This document shows, in pieces, positions 21,006 through 31,346 of a DNA stretch of 64,000 nucleotides; position 1 is the stretch's first letter; the number at the start of each line of letters is the position of its first letter. The DNA lies in the NCBI GenBank assembly GCA_027484825.1, contig JAIXSE010000020.1, positions 1 through 64,000 of the forward strand, given 5' to 3'. The translations under genes were made by a program, and so were the position numbers. Origin of the DNA: Rubrivivax sp. (GTDB taxonomy: Bacteria > Pseudomonadota > Gammaproteobacteria > Burkholderiales > Burkholderiaceae_C). Under the pieces are notes generated by a model. That model searched no databases. It had not been told where the DNA came from and was given only the letters and a program-made list of their open reading frames with translations.

Positions 21006-22412
21006 ATGCAGATGACGGAGACACAAGTGGGCGCCGGTGCGCCTCTTTCCTGGACCTTGACCGCGCAAGGCGATGCACAGGTCGGCAGCCAGCGGCTGCA
21101 GGCGCAGCCACCGCTGGCGATGTCGCCGGTGGCGGCGCTGCTGTCGGACCCCACTGCGGCCCGCATGCCCAAGCTGGTCGTAAACACGCAGCGCCGCTTC
21201 CAGCGCATCGAAGGCTTCGGCGGCGCATTCACCGAAGCGGCTGCCGTCACCTGGCAGCAACTGCCGGCTGCCGAGCGAGACGCGGTGCTGCGCGGCTACT
21301 TTGATCCGCAGCAGGGTCATGGCTACACCTTCAACCGGGTGCACATGAACAGCTGCGACTTCTCCCTGGGCAACTACGCCCATGCGTCGGTGCCGGGCGA
21401 TACGGCCCTGGCTCACTTCAACATCGACCGTGACCGCGAGGCGCTGCTGCCGATGATCAAGGCGGCCATGGCCGTCGCAGGCCGGCCGATGAAGCTGCTG
21501 ATGTCGCCGTGGAGTCCGCCGCCCTGGATGAAGAGCAATGGCCAGATGAACAACGGCGGCACGCTGCTGCCGCAGTACGCAGCCACCTGGGCCCAATGCT
21601 TCGTGCGCTTCATCCAGGCCTATGAGGCCGAAGGCGTGCCCATCTGGGGCGTGTCGGTGCAGAACGAGCCCGATGCCACCCAGCGCTGGGATTCCTGCAT
21701 CTACACCGCCGAGCAGGAACGGGACTTCGTCCGCGACCACCTCGGGCCCGCGCTGCATGCGGCGGGGCTGTTCCACATCCGCATCGTGATCTGGGACCAC
21801 AACCGCGACCAGATGGTGCAGCGGGCCGACGTGGTCTACAGCGACCCTGAAGCCGCCCGCTATGTCTGGGGCTGTGGCTTCCACTGGTATGTGGAGGATC
21901 ATTTCGATCATGTGGGGCTGCTGCACGACGCCTATCCGGACAAGCAGCTGCTGTTCACCGAAGGCTGCCAGGAAGGCGGACCGCACCGCGGTGAATGGGC
22001 ACCGGCTGAGCGCTACGCCACCAGCCTGCTCAGCGACCTCAATCACTGGACGGTCGGCTGGATCGACTGGAACCTGCTGCTGGACGAGACCGGCGGCCCC
22101 AACCATGTGGGCAACTTCTGCAGCGCGCCGATGCTGGCGGATCGGTCGCAGGGCAGGGTGGAGCTTCAGCCGTCCTACGACTACCTGGGGCATTTCAGCC
22201 GCTTCATCCGGCCCGGGGCGCAGCGGGTGCTGTGCTCGGCCAGCAGCCAGGACATCGCCTGCACCGCGGCGGTGAACGAGGATGGCCGGGTGGCGGTGGT
22301 GGTGCTCAACAAGACGGAGCGGTCGCCGCAGTTCCTGCTCAGGATCGATGAGCGAGCAACGGTGGTGAGCCTGCCGCCGCGGAGCATCGCCAGTTTCGAG
22401 CTGGGCGCCTGA
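21006..22412 (+). CDS. Glycoside hydrolase family 30 (glucosylceramidase/beta-1,6-glucanase type)
   Basis: A 468-residue retaining hydrolase. The N-terminal segment RRFQRIEGFGGAFTEAAAV is the GH30 hallmark. The acid/base Glu lies in SVQNEPDAT and the nucleophile Glu in LLFTEGCQEG. The usual GH30 C-terminal beta-sandwich ends SLPPRSIASFELGA. Family activities include glucosylceramidase, beta-1,6-glucanase and beta-glucosidase; which applies is unclear. No signal peptide is seen, so it probably acts inside the cell on imported oligosaccharides. It is transcribed alone, away from bphO, from a promoter overlapped by a LacI-type operator shared with the TonB receptor and ABC importer. Confidence 0.9.
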   Translation: MQMTETQVGAGAPLSWTLTAQGDAQVGSQRLQAQPPLAMSPVAALLSDPTAARMPKLVVNTQRRFQRIEGFGGAFTEAAAVTWQQLPAAERDAVLRGYFDPQQGHGYTFNRVHMNSCDFSLGNYAHASVPGDTALAHFNIDRDREALLPMIKAAMAVAGRPMKLLMSPWSPPPWMKSNGQMNNGGTLLPQYAATWAQCFVRFIQAYEAEGVPIWGVSVQNEPDATQRWDSCIYTAEQERDFVRDHLGPALHAAGLFHIRIVIWDHNRDQMVQRADVVYSDPEAARYVWGCGFHWYVEDHFDHVGLLHDAYPDKQLLFTEGCQEGGPHRGEWAPAERYATSLLSDLNHWTVGWIDWNLLLDETGGPNHVGNFCSAPMLADRSQGRVELQPSYDYLGHFSRFIRPGAQRVLCSASSQDIACTAAVNEDGRVAVVVLNKTERSPQFLLRIDERATVVSLPPRSIASFELGA

Positions 22413-22522
22413 GGGACTTGGATGGCAAGGCCCAAGGGCCTCGCCACTCAGAAGCGCCGCAGCATTCCCGAGGCCAACCCCCAGCGGTGGCCATCAGCGG
22501 CGGCGGTCATCAGCGGCGGCCA

Positions 22523-23560
22523 TCAGCGCTGCTGCAGACGATGCATCAGATGGCTGCGCAGGTTGGCCGCACCTTGCGGCGTCAGCGGCGCCAGCGCATG
22601 CCGGGCCGCTTCGGGAATGTGAGCGGCCGTCTCCGGTCCGGCGTTGAACACATAGTGGTCGAAGATCCCCTGCCAGGCCCGGCGCTGCGGCTCGGGCAAT
22701 TCCCGCAGTGACAGCAGCGCCATCATCAGCGTCAGCACCGGCGGGTCCATGTGGGGCGGGGATTGGCGCCACCAGTAGTTGATCAGCAGGTTGAAGGCTT
22801 CCAGCGCCTCCACCTGATGCCACCACATGCTGGGAATGTAGATCGCATCACCGGGTTCGAGCTCAGCCACCTGGGCGCTGGCCAGCGCCTGTGCAAACCG
22901 CGGGAAGCGCTCGAAGTCCGGATGCTTCAGGTCCACCAGGCTCACCGGCTGTCCGGCTGGCGTGAAGTCGATCGGACCGACATAGAGATTGGGCAACTGC
23001 TCGGGCGGGAACAGCGTGAAGCGGCGCCGTCCGGCGGCCACGCAGGCGATGTTGTCCGGCAGGTCGTAGTGGGGCGCAATGCGGCTGCGATTGCCCAGCC
23101 ACGCGCTGGCGAGGGCGTCCGGTCCCGCCGCTCCCGGCGGGGCCAGCGCCTGCAGGTCCAGGCTGTTGTGGGCGGAGAACCCCGGCAGGCAGTCGTCCAG
23201 CGTGGTGGAGCCGACGTAATAGCAAGGCGGCCGCGCCACCTCGCGGCAGCGCAGCAGCTCCTGCAGCAGGGCCGGCAACGGGGCGTCCGCCCGGCCGAAG
23301 TTCATGCCGGTCAGATCATCGTTGTAGAAGATCCGGCCATCGATCTCGGGCGGGCCCGTCATGATGGCCACCGGGGCGCCTTGCCAGCAGCTTTGCAGAT
23401 AGTCCGCCACCGAAGCGTCAGACTGCCGCGCCCGGGCCACCACCGGCCAGTGCGACACCAGCCCGCGCAGCACCACCGGCTGCGCGGCCTGCGTGAGACC
23501 GGGCGGCAACTGGCCTGGGGTCAGGCCGCTGAGTTCCCGGATGGGCTGGAGGGGCTGCAT
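22523..23560 (-). CDS. JmjC/cupin-like domain protein (Cupin_8)
   Basis: A 345-residue protein of the JmjC-like cupin family. Probable Fe(II) ligands are the His and Asp in RIAPHYDLPDNI and the His in PSMWWHQVEAL; the preceding ELEPGDAIYIPS is the usual cupin strand. Related proteins are putative 2-oxoglutarate oxygenases and are often found next to TonB-dependent receptors in Xanthomonas and Caulobacter-type bacteria, with unknown substrates. Here it follows the TonB receptor gene by 26 bases on the same strand, so it is probably cotranscribed and under the same LacI-type operator. Biochemical role unknown. Confidence 0.82.
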   Translation of the reverse strand: MQPLQPIRELSGLTPGQLPPGLTQAAQPVVLRGLVSHWPVVARARQSDASVADYLQSCWQGAPVAIMTGPPEIDGRIFYNDDLTGMNFGRADAPLPALLQELLRCREVARPPCYYVGSTTLDDCLPGFSAHNSLDLQALAPPGAAGPDALASAWLGNRSRIAPHYDLPDNIACVAAGRRRFTLFPPEQLPNLYVGPIDFTPAGQPVSLVDLKHPDFERFPRFAQALASAQVAELEPGDAIYIPSMWWHQVEALEAFNLLINYWWRQSPPHMDPPVLTLMMALLSLRELPEPQRRAWQGIFDHYVFNAGPETAAHIPEAARHALAPLTPQGAANLRSHLMHRLQQR

Positions 23561-23586
23561 CAGCGTGGGCGCACCCGCAGGACGGG

Positions 23587-26500
23587 TCAGAACTTGTAGC
23601 GAAGACCCAGCATATAACGGCGGCCGGTCTGCGTGACCGAGAACACCTCCTCCTCGGTCCGCCCATGCTGACGCAGGATGGAGTCACCCAGGTTGATGAC
23701 CTCGGCCTGCATGCTGAGCTTCTCGGTGAAGTTGTAGCCCACGCTCACGTCGACCTGGGCATAGGGCTCGGTGTAGATCGGCGCCGAGCGGCCCAGCTGG
23801 TTGCCGTCATTGACGGCGGCCAGGAACTTGTCGCGCCAGTTGTAGGCCACCCGCACGCTGAACTTGTTGTCTTCGTAGAAGCCCACCAGGTTGGCCGAGT
23901 CGCTCAGGCCCACCAGGGCGTACTGCTGCGTCAGGCTCATGTTGTCGTACTTCAGGCCCGACTTGACCTTGGTGTAGTTGGCCGCCACACCGAAGCCGGA
24001 GTTGCCGAAGGCATGCTGCACATTCAGCTCAAAGCCCTTGAGGCTGTTGGACTGGGTGTTGGCCGGTGTGGTGATCTGGAAGGTTGCGACCGGGTCGTCC
24101 GGCTGGCCGGTGATGGTGCCCAGCGCATGGCCGTTGCTCTCGCCGGTCTTGGTCACACCGGGCTGGCCGTTGTAGCGGTTCAGGATGTAGTCGCGGATGC
24201 AGGTGATGTCCGCGCCGCAGCCGCCGGTGGAAGCCGCTTCGTTGAAGTATTTGCCGCCCACCGGAGTGTGCAGGTTGAACGGCGACGCGGTGTTGATGGT
24301 CGAGCCGATGTAGTTGCTGATGTTCTTGCGGAAGACACCGGCGGCCACATAGCTGGACTTGGCGTAGTAGTACTCCAGCGAGAAGTCGATGTTCTTGGAC
24401 TTCAGCGGCTTGAGGCTGGGATTGCCCTGCGAGCCGGTGCCACCGCTCAGGCGGGCCAGGTTGTCCAGCGTCTGGCCGCCCTGGATGGCATCCCAGCCGG
24501 GGCGTCCGATGCTGGTGCCGTAGCTGGCGCGCAGCTTGACCTTGTCGGTCAGGTCCGCCTCCCAGTCGATGCTGGGCAGCCAGTAGCTGTACTTGCCGCT
24601 CAGCGCGGTGAAGCCGGGGTCGCCCTTGAGCACGGTCAGCTCGTTGTTGGAGCCCCAGCTGATGCCGGTGGCAATCGGCACCAGCGCGGTGGAGTCGACC
24701 TTGGTGCGCTCATACCGCATGCCCAGCGTGGCACTCATCGGAACGCCCAGCTCCCATTCGCGGGTGTATTCGCCGTAGAGACTGGTGGACTTCTCGGTGG
24801 TGCGGCGGTCGGTGGAGAAGTTGTCGGTGGCCAGGTACTTGGACGGATCGCCCCAGGAATCGGACGCCAGCTGACGGATCTTCCCGAAGTCAAAGGTGAA
24901 GAACTGGGTAAACAGGCGCGGGTCATTGCCGCCGTTGATCTTGCCGAAGAAGTTGCGCAGGTCCTGCGGAATCCAGACGTTGTCCGGATAGTTCAGGAAG
25001 CCGTTTTCGGTGCCGCCCCAGTTGTCCAGCTGGACGAAGGAATAGGCCGAGCGGTTGCGCACCTTGGACAGGCCGACACCGAAGTCCAGCTTGGACACGT
25101 CGTCAATCGTCCAGCTGCCGCGGATCTGCTGCTGGTCCACCTGGCTCTTCATGTAGCTGTTGCGGAAGGACGAGCCGGTGACCTGCTGCAGCGATGCATC
25201 CCGCTGCGTGGTGGGCATGATCAGCACCGGCAGGTCCTGGCTGAAGTCCACCGTGGTGATGCCGCGGTTGAAGCTGGCCGTGCCGATAACGTTGTTGGTG
25301 CCCCAGGGGCCGTCCGCACCGGATTCAGCAGTGGAATGGTGGGCGTCGAATTCGAAGCGCAGCTTGTTCGAGGCCTTCCAGTCCACGTTGAAGCCCAGCG
25401 ACTTGTTGGTGTTCTTAGTGGCGAAGTCGCCGCCGGCCATGGCCAGGTCGGCATTGCCGGCGGTGATCAGCTCGGTGTAGGTGATCGGGGCGGCCACCGG
25501 GCCGTTGGTCCAGGAACTGCTGGACGGGCCGAAGCTGAACCAGGCCGACATGTCGTTGCGGCGGGTGTGCAGCTTGTTCTGCGAGGCGGTGTAGTCCAGC
25601 GTCGTGGTCAGGTCCTTGGTGGGCGCGAACTGGAAGGTGACCTGGCCATTGGTGCGCTCGCGGCGCACGCCGTTCATGTTGTAGTTGACGTTCTGCGGGA
25701 TGGAGTAGATGTCGTTCGGGCCGGGCCGGTTGGTGATGCGGTCGGCGCCGGGCTGGCCGGGCAGGGGGATGGCGCCGTAGAGGCTTTCGTCGCCCTTGAT
25801 CGGCAGCCAGCCGCCGGGCACGCCGGCGCTGTTGTAGCCGGCATCGCGGCGCTGGAAGCTGCCGGAGACGGCCAGGCCGAAGCGGCCGTCGTCGAAGGTG
25901 GTGCTGTAGATGCCGGAGACTTCGGGCGTGATGCTGCTGCCCTTGATGGTGTCGGGCAGGCGCGAATTGCCTTCGTCATGGACGGCCTTGAGGCCGACGC
26001 TGGCCACGGTGCGCTTGGTGTCGAGCGGCCGGGCGGTCTTGATGTTGATGGTGGCACCGATGCCGCCCGTCGGGGTGCTGGCGCGGCTGGTCTTGTAGAC
26101 CTCCAGGGCCGACACCGATTCCGACGCCAGGTTGGCAAAGTCAAACGCGCGAGAGGGCGAGGCCTGCGTGTCGGCGATGGACGAGGCCGGCATCTGGCGG
26201 CCGTTGAGCAGCACCAGGTTGAAGTCGGGGCCGACACCACGCACGGTCACCCGCGAGCCTTCACCCATCGAGCGGTCGATGGACACGCCGGAGATGCGCT
26301 GCATCGACTCGGCCAGGTTGGTGTCCGGGAACTTGCCGATGTCCTCGGCCACGATGCCGTCCACCACGCCGCGCTGCTGGCGCTTGAGGTTGAGCGAGGT
26401 GTCCAGGGACTGGCGGATGCCGGTCACGACGACGGTGTCGAGCTGCGCGTCGGACTTGGCGGCGGAAGCGGCGCCGGCCGGTGCGGCGGTCGCCTGCTGG

Positions 26501-26607
26501 GCTTGCGCATGCGCCGCCGCAGCGACGAAGAGCAGGGCGCAGGCCACGGCGACCGGGCGGGCCTGAAGGCGGCGGTCGGGGACCAGGGAAATGGGGGCGG
26601 ATGTCAT
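23587..26607 (-). CDS. TonB-dependent outer-membrane receptor (carbohydrate type)
   Basis: A 1006-residue outer-membrane transporter. A signal peptide ends near AAAHAQ. The plug begins with DTVVVTGIRQSLDTSLNLKR, a TonB-box-like stretch typical of the Xanthomonas/Caulobacter receptor group. The plug contains GKFPDTNLAESMQRISGVSI and RGVGPDFNLVLLNGRQMP. The large barrel ends in GRRYMLGLRYKF with a terminal Phe, as barrel proteins do. The ATG at 26607 has a strong AGGAGAC ribosome site; the longer frame upstream is not used. A LacI-type palindrome lies 131 bases upstream. Likely imports an oligo-beta-glucoside for the ABC importer and hydrolases nearby. Confidence 0.94.
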   Translation of the reverse strand: MTSAPISLVPDRRLQARPVAVACALLFVAAAAHAQAQQATAAPAGAASAAKSDAQLDTVVVTGIRQSLDTSLNLKRQQRGVVDGIVAEDIGKFPDTNLAESMQRISGVSIDRSMGEGSRVTVRGVGPDFNLVLLNGRQMPASSIADTQASPSRAFDFANLASESVSALEVYKTSRASTPTGGIGATINIKTARPLDTKRTVASVGLKAVHDEGNSRLPDTIKGSSITPEVSGIYSTTFDDGRFGLAVSGSFQRRDAGYNSAGVPGGWLPIKGDESLYGAIPLPGQPGADRITNRPGPNDIYSIPQNVNYNMNGVRRERTNGQVTFQFAPTKDLTTTLDYTASQNKLHTRRNDMSAWFSFGPSSSSWTNGPVAAPITYTELITAGNADLAMAGGDFATKNTNKSLGFNVDWKASNKLRFEFDAHHSTAESGADGPWGTNNVIGTASFNRGITTVDFSQDLPVLIMPTTQRDASLQQVTGSSFRNSYMKSQVDQQQIRGSWTIDDVSKLDFGVGLSKVRNRSAYSFVQLDNWGGTENGFLNYPDNVWIPQDLRNFFGKINGGNDPRLFTQFFTFDFGKIRQLASDSWGDPSKYLATDNFSTDRRTTEKSTSLYGEYTREWELGVPMSATLGMRYERTKVDSTALVPIATGISWGSNNELTVLKGDPGFTALSGKYSYWLPSIDWEADLTDKVKLRASYGTSIGRPGWDAIQGGQTLDNLARLSGGTGSQGNPSLKPLKSKNIDFSLEYYYAKSSYVAAGVFRKNISNYIGSTINTASPFNLHTPVGGKYFNEAASTGGCGADITCIRDYILNRYNGQPGVTKTGESNGHALGTITGQPDDPVATFQITTPANTQSNSLKGFELNVQHAFGNSGFGVAANYTKVKSGLKYDNMSLTQQYALVGLSDSANLVGFYEDNKFSVRVAYNWRDKFLAAVNDGNQLGRSAPIYTEPYAQVDVSVGYNFTEKLSMQAEVINLGDSILRQHGRTEEEVFSVTQTGRRYMLGLRYKF

Positions 26608-26737
26608 TGTTTGTCTCCTGTTATTAGTCTCAGCCCGTCCATGAACCGTCCCGGTGAGGCACGTTACGGATCGCGACGGCTGGAGCCGATGCATCGGCGA
26701 AATGAAGCGCTCTTTACAACGTTGCAACGACCGGTTG

Positions 26738-26751
26738 TGAAAGCGCTTTCA
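26738..26751. promoter_or_regulatory. LacI-family operator upstream of the TonB receptor
   Basis: Perfect 14-bp palindrome TGAAAGCGCTTTCA, identical to the core of the sites at 20888 and 32702. It lies between the TonB receptor start (26607) and the 3' end of the ABC ATPase gene, so it can only control the receptor/cupin transcript. A degenerate relative, TGAAGCGCTCTTTA, lies nearby at 26703-26716. Confidence 0.78.
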
Positions 26752-26822
26752 GAACGGATGGAAATTTATCTGCTTCGTTTACGCAGGGGCTACTGACTTT
26801 CCCCTAGGGGTGTGACGGCGCG

Positions 26823-27941
26823 TCAGACGAAGGCGGCTTCGGGGCTGCTGATGCCGCGTGTTCCGGGGGCGTGGAGGGCGCGAGCCTGTGCATCGAAGGC
26901 CAGCGCCTCCGGGGTCTGCACGCCCAGATGCACGGCATCTCCGTTGCGCAGCGGCACCCGTTCCATGGGCAGCTTGATGGCGAGCAGATCCTGCACGCCT
27001 TCCACCTGCACATGAAGCAGCGACACATCGCCAAGGTGTTCCGCCAGCACGACAGTGCCGGGCACGGTTGATGTCAGCCCCGGCGCTTCAGACGCGCGGC
27101 AAGCGCTCAGATGCTCGGGGCGGATGCCCAGCTGCGCGGCGGCGGGGAACTGGGTGCCCCCCAGCAGGTCCCATAGCTGGCGCGCCGGCCCCGGAGCGCT
27201 GCCCTGCGGGCGTTCGATCATGTTGATGCGAGGCGCCCCCAGGAAGCCCGCGACAAACGCGTTGGCGGGCTGCCGGTAGAGCGACATCGGCGTGCCCACC
27301 TGCTCGATGCGGCCCTGGTGGAAGACGGCGATGCGGTCGCCCATGGTCATGGCCTCGACCTGGTCGTGCGTCACATAGATCATGGTCGTGCCCAGCTGCT
27401 GATGCAGCCGCGTCAGCTCGATGCGCATGTCCACCCGCAGTGCAGCATCCAGGTTCGACAGCGGTTCATCGAACAGGAACACCTTGGGCTTGCGCACGAT
27501 GGCCCGGCCGATGGCCACCCGCTGCCGCTGACCGCCGGAGAGCTGACGCGGCGTGCGGTCCAGCAGCTCGGTGATGCGCAGGACTTCGGCGGTGCGGCGC
27601 ACCTGCTCCTCGCGCTCGGCGCGTCGCACACCGGCCATCTTCAGTGCAAAGCCCATGTTCTCCGCCACCGTCATGTGGGGATAGAGGGCATAACTCTGGA
27701 ACACCATCGCGGCGCCGCGGTCGGCCGGGCGCTGCTCGTTGGCGCGCACGCCGTCGATCAGCAGCTCGCCGCTGTCGATGTCTTCCAGGCCGGCGATCAT
27801 GCGAAGCGTGGTGCTCTTGCCGCAGCCCGAAGGGCCGACAAACACCATGAACTCACCGTCCCGCACGTCGAGATCGATGCCCTGGATGACGTCCTGATCG
27901 CCAAAGCGTTTGCGCAGGCTGCGTAATGTGACTTGTCCCAT
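26823..27941 (-). CDS. Sugar ABC transporter ATP-binding protein (MalK/UgpC type)
   Basis: A 372-residue ATPase that energises import by the adjacent permeases. Walker A is GPSGCGKST at 36-44, the Q loop is MVFQSYALYPHM, the signature LSGGQRQRVAIGRAI, and Walker B VFLFDEPLSNLDA, followed by the switch His in YVTHDQVEAMT. Beyond residue 240 an OB-fold regulatory domain typical of the MalK/UgpC/MsmK group is present. It is the last gene of the minus-strand operon, after the GH1 gene (60-base gap). MalK-type ATPases can be shared by several sugar importers. Confidence 0.93.
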   Translation of the reverse strand: MGQVTLRSLRKRFGDQDVIQGIDLDVRDGEFMVFVGPSGCGKSTTLRMIAGLEDIDSGELLIDGVRANEQRPADRGAAMVFQSYALYPHMTVAENMGFALKMAGVRRAEREEQVRRTAEVLRITELLDRTPRQLSGGQRQRVAIGRAIVRKPKVFLFDEPLSNLDAALRVDMRIELTRLHQQLGTTMIYVTHDQVEAMTMGDRIAVFHQGRIEQVGTPMSLYRQPANAFVAGFLGAPRINMIERPQGSAPGPARQLWDLLGGTQFPAAAQLGIRPEHLSACRASEAPGLTSTVPGTVVLAEHLGDVSLLHVQVEGVQDLLAIKLPMERVPLRNGDAVHLGVQTPEALAFDAQARALHAPGTRGISSPEAAFV

Positions 27942-28001
27942 GAGGTCTCCGTGCCAATCGTCAGAGGGTCGCGGCGTGCGCCCGGGGTGCCGCCGTTCGT
28001 G

Positions 28002-29504
28002 TCAGCCCTGGGTGGCCGGGGCCTGACCCTGCATGAAGTCGCGGAAGGCCAGGGCGCTGTCCTTCGGGGTGCGGACCTGGGTGGCGTAATCCACATGCAC
28101 GATGCCAAAGCGCTTCTCATAGCCCGAGGCCCATTCGAAGTTGTCCAGCAGGCTCCAGACCATGTAGCCGCCCATGGGCACGCCCTGCGCGATGGCGTCG
28201 CCCACCGCTGCGATGTGGGTGTCCAGATAGCTGGTGCGGTCGGCATCGTGCACCTGGCCGTCGGGGCCGAGGACGTCCGGGAAGGCGCCGCCGTTCTCGG
28301 TCACATACAGGCGCTTGGCTTCCGGGTAGTCGCGATGCAGTTGCACCAGCAGATCGGTCAGGCCCTGCGGATACACCTCCCAGCCCATGTCGGTCAGCGG
28401 CAGCCCGCTGCGCTTGGCATCGAAGCTGTTGTCGGCGCTGGCCATGCCGCGGGAGTAGTAGTTGACGCCCAGGAAGTCGATCGGCTGCTGGATGTCGGCC
28501 AGGTCGCCGTCTTCCACCTGCGGTGCATCGTCCCCGAGGTCGTCCAGCACGTCCTGCGGATAGTGGCCCTTGAACAGCGGGTCCATGTACCAGCGGCGCA
28601 GCTTGCCGTCTTCCAGACGGGCCTTGGCATGGTCCTGCGGCGTGTCGGTGGCGGGGTAGATGGGCGAGAGGTTGAGCACGATGCCCAGCGTGGCCGGCAG
28701 GTTCAGCGCACGCAGGCGGCGGATGGCGCGTCCGTGGCTGAGCAGCAGGTGATGCGACACCTGGGCGGCCAGGCGGCGGTCCTTGAGGCCGGGGGCGAAG
28801 ATGCCGCTTTCATGGCCGAGCTGCGCCACCACCCACGGTTCATTGTGGGTGGCGATGGAGGCCACCTTGTGGCCGATGCGCCGACCGATCGCCTCGGCAT
28901 ATTCCACGAAGCGGTCCACCGTGGCGCGGGCGCCCCAGCCGCCAACGTCCTGCAGCGCCTGCGGCAGGTCCCAGTGGTTCAGGGTGACATAGGCCTTCAT
29001 GCCGCGGGCACGGATGCCGTCCACCAGCTTCTCGTAGAAGGCCAGGCCCGCTTCATTCCAGGGCCCGTCGCCGGTGGCGCGCACGCGGGGCCAGGAGATC
29101 GAGAAGCGGTAGGCGCGGGCGCCCAGGCTCTGGATCAGGTCCAGGTCGGCTTCCCAGCGGTCATAGTGCTCGCAGGCGATGTCGCCGTTGCTGTGGTCGG
29201 CAATGGCGCCGGGCTGGCGGCAGAAGCTGTCCCAGATGGAGGGGCCCTTGCCATCCCGGTCGGGCGCCCCTTCGATCTGGAAGGCGCTGGTGGCCACGCC
29301 GAAGACGAAGTCGGCGGGGAAGTGACGGGCCGCGGCGGTCGGCAGGCCGCCAGGGGCGGGTGCGCCGCCCGCAGTGGAGCCGGTGCTGGCGGCAGTGTGG
29401 GCAGCGCTGTTGGCAGCGGTGTGTGAAGTGGTGTTGGAAGCGGAGGCCGAGGCTTGCGCCACGGCACTGACGTTGAAGGTCGTCATCGGTGCGTGCAGGT
29501 TCAT
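28002..29504 (-). CDS. Beta-glucosidase, glycoside hydrolase family 1
   Basis: A 500-residue retaining beta-glycosidase. The GH1 N-terminal signature is FPADFVFGVATSAFQIEG; the acid/base Glu is in THNEPW; the nucleophile Glu is in YVTENGGAF; and SLLDNFEWASGYEKRFGIV is the C-terminal aglycone/substrate block. The first 60 or so residues are Ala/Ser/Thr-rich, low complexity and absent from typical GH1 proteins of about 445 residues; they do not look like a signal peptide. The gene lies within the ABC importer operon, between permease and ATPase genes, so it should hydrolyse imported cellobiose-like or gentiobiose-like sugars. Confidence 0.94.
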   Translation of the reverse strand: MNLHAPMTTFNVSAVAQASASASNTTSHTAANSAAHTAASTGSTAGGAPAPGGLPTAAARHFPADFVFGVATSAFQIEGAPDRDGKGPSIWDSFCRQPGAIADHSNGDIACEHYDRWEADLDLIQSLGARAYRFSISWPRVRATGDGPWNEAGLAFYEKLVDGIRARGMKAYVTLNHWDLPQALQDVGGWGARATVDRFVEYAEAIGRRIGHKVASIATHNEPWVVAQLGHESGIFAPGLKDRRLAAQVSHHLLLSHGRAIRRLRALNLPATLGIVLNLSPIYPATDTPQDHAKARLEDGKLRRWYMDPLFKGHYPQDVLDDLGDDAPQVEDGDLADIQQPIDFLGVNYYSRGMASADNSFDAKRSGLPLTDMGWEVYPQGLTDLLVQLHRDYPEAKRLYVTENGGAFPDVLGPDGQVHDADRTSYLDTHIAAVGDAIAQGVPMGGYMVWSLLDNFEWASGYEKRFGIVHVDYATQVRTPKDSALAFRDFMQGQAPATQG

Positions 29505-29514
29505 GAAAGAAGGC

Positions 29515-30393
<879 letters not shown>

Positions 30394-30397
30394 GGGC

Positions 30398-31333
30398 TCA
30401 GTCGTCCTTGCGGCGGAAGGCGCGGTGGGTGATCCACGTCAGCCCGGCCACGATCAGGAACAGCAGCCAGGACATTGCGCTGGCGGCGCCGAAGTCGTTG
30501 AAGTCGAAGGCGTTGCGGTAGAGGTAGACCGCGGCCGTCATGCCGGCCTGGTCCGACCCGCCCTTGCCGCCTGTGAGGATGAAGGGCTCCTCGAACAGCT
30601 GCAGCCCGCCGATGATGCTCAGCGTGACGCCGAAGAAGATCATCGGCCGCAGGCTGGGCAGCGTGATGTGGAAGAACTGCTGGAAGCGGCCGGCGCCGTC
30701 CATGGTGGCGGCTTCATACAGGTCCGGCGGGATGGTTTGCAGGGCGGCCAGATACAGCACGACGTTGAAGCCCACATAGCGCCAGAACACCAGGGTGGCG
30801 ATGGCCGGCTTGAGCGAGTCCGGATCATTGAGCCAGTCCACCGGACCCTGCGGCAGCACACTGCCCAGCAGTGGCCATTCGCGCAGATGGGACAGGGCCA
30901 GGTTGATCAGTCCGTAGTCGGTGGAGAACAGCGAGCTGAACAGGATGGCAATTGCCACCGAGGAGGTGATGTAGGGCAGGAAATAAGCGCCGATCACCGC
31001 ATTGCGTGCACGCCGGAAGGCCAGATGAATGAAGGTCGCCAGCGGGATGGCGACCAGATGCTGCGGCAGGCCGGAGGCCAGGGCCAGCCAGCCGGTGCTG
31101 CGCAGCGACTTCCAGAACCACTCGTCCGCCAGGGCGAAGCGGAAGTTGTCCAGGCCGACCCATTGCATCGCGGCCAGTCCGCTGGTGGGCTCCCAGCTGT
31201 GCAGGGACAGATAGAGCGAGAACAGCAGCGGGAACAGCCCGAAGACCGCGAACAGGATCAGGAACGGGGCCAGCAGCGCATACGGCGCGTAGCGCGGCGA
31301 CAGGCGCATCCAGGAGGGCAGTGCAAGGCGCAT
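30398..31333 (-). CDS. Carbohydrate ABC transporter permease (MalF type)
   Basis: A 311-residue inner-membrane permease. The first helix is YALLAPFLILFAVFGLFPLL, and the EAA loop reads YEAATMDGAGRFQQFFHITL. It pairs with the downstream MalG-type permease. The start at 31333 (MRLALPSWMRLSPRYAPY) is chosen because the family begins shortly before the first helix; the longer frame upstream runs into the binding-protein gene. Spacing to the upstream binding-protein gene is 13 bases. Confidence 0.92.
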   Translation of the reverse strand: MRLALPSWMRLSPRYAPYALLAPFLILFAVFGLFPLLFSLYLSLHSWEPTSGLAAMQWVGLDNFRFALADEWFWKSLRSTGWLALASGLPQHLVAIPLATFIHLAFRRARNAVIGAYFLPYITSSVAIAILFSSLFSTDYGLINLALSHLREWPLLGSVLPQGPVDWLNDPDSLKPAIATLVFWRYVGFNVVLYLAALQTIPPDLYEAATMDGAGRFQQFFHITLPSLRPMIFFGVTLSIIGGLQLFEEPFILTGGKGGSDQAGMTAAVYLYRNAFDFNDFGAASAMSWLLFLIVAGLTWITHRAFRRKDD

Positions 31334-31346
31334 GGGCAGGGTCCTT

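Noticed and set aside
23665-26796. A 1043-codon open frame on the plus strand opposite the TonB receptor
   Set aside because: It is the antisense shadow of a GC-rich gene: low-complexity G/V/A/R/H composition and no domain, while the minus strand encodes a full TonB receptor.
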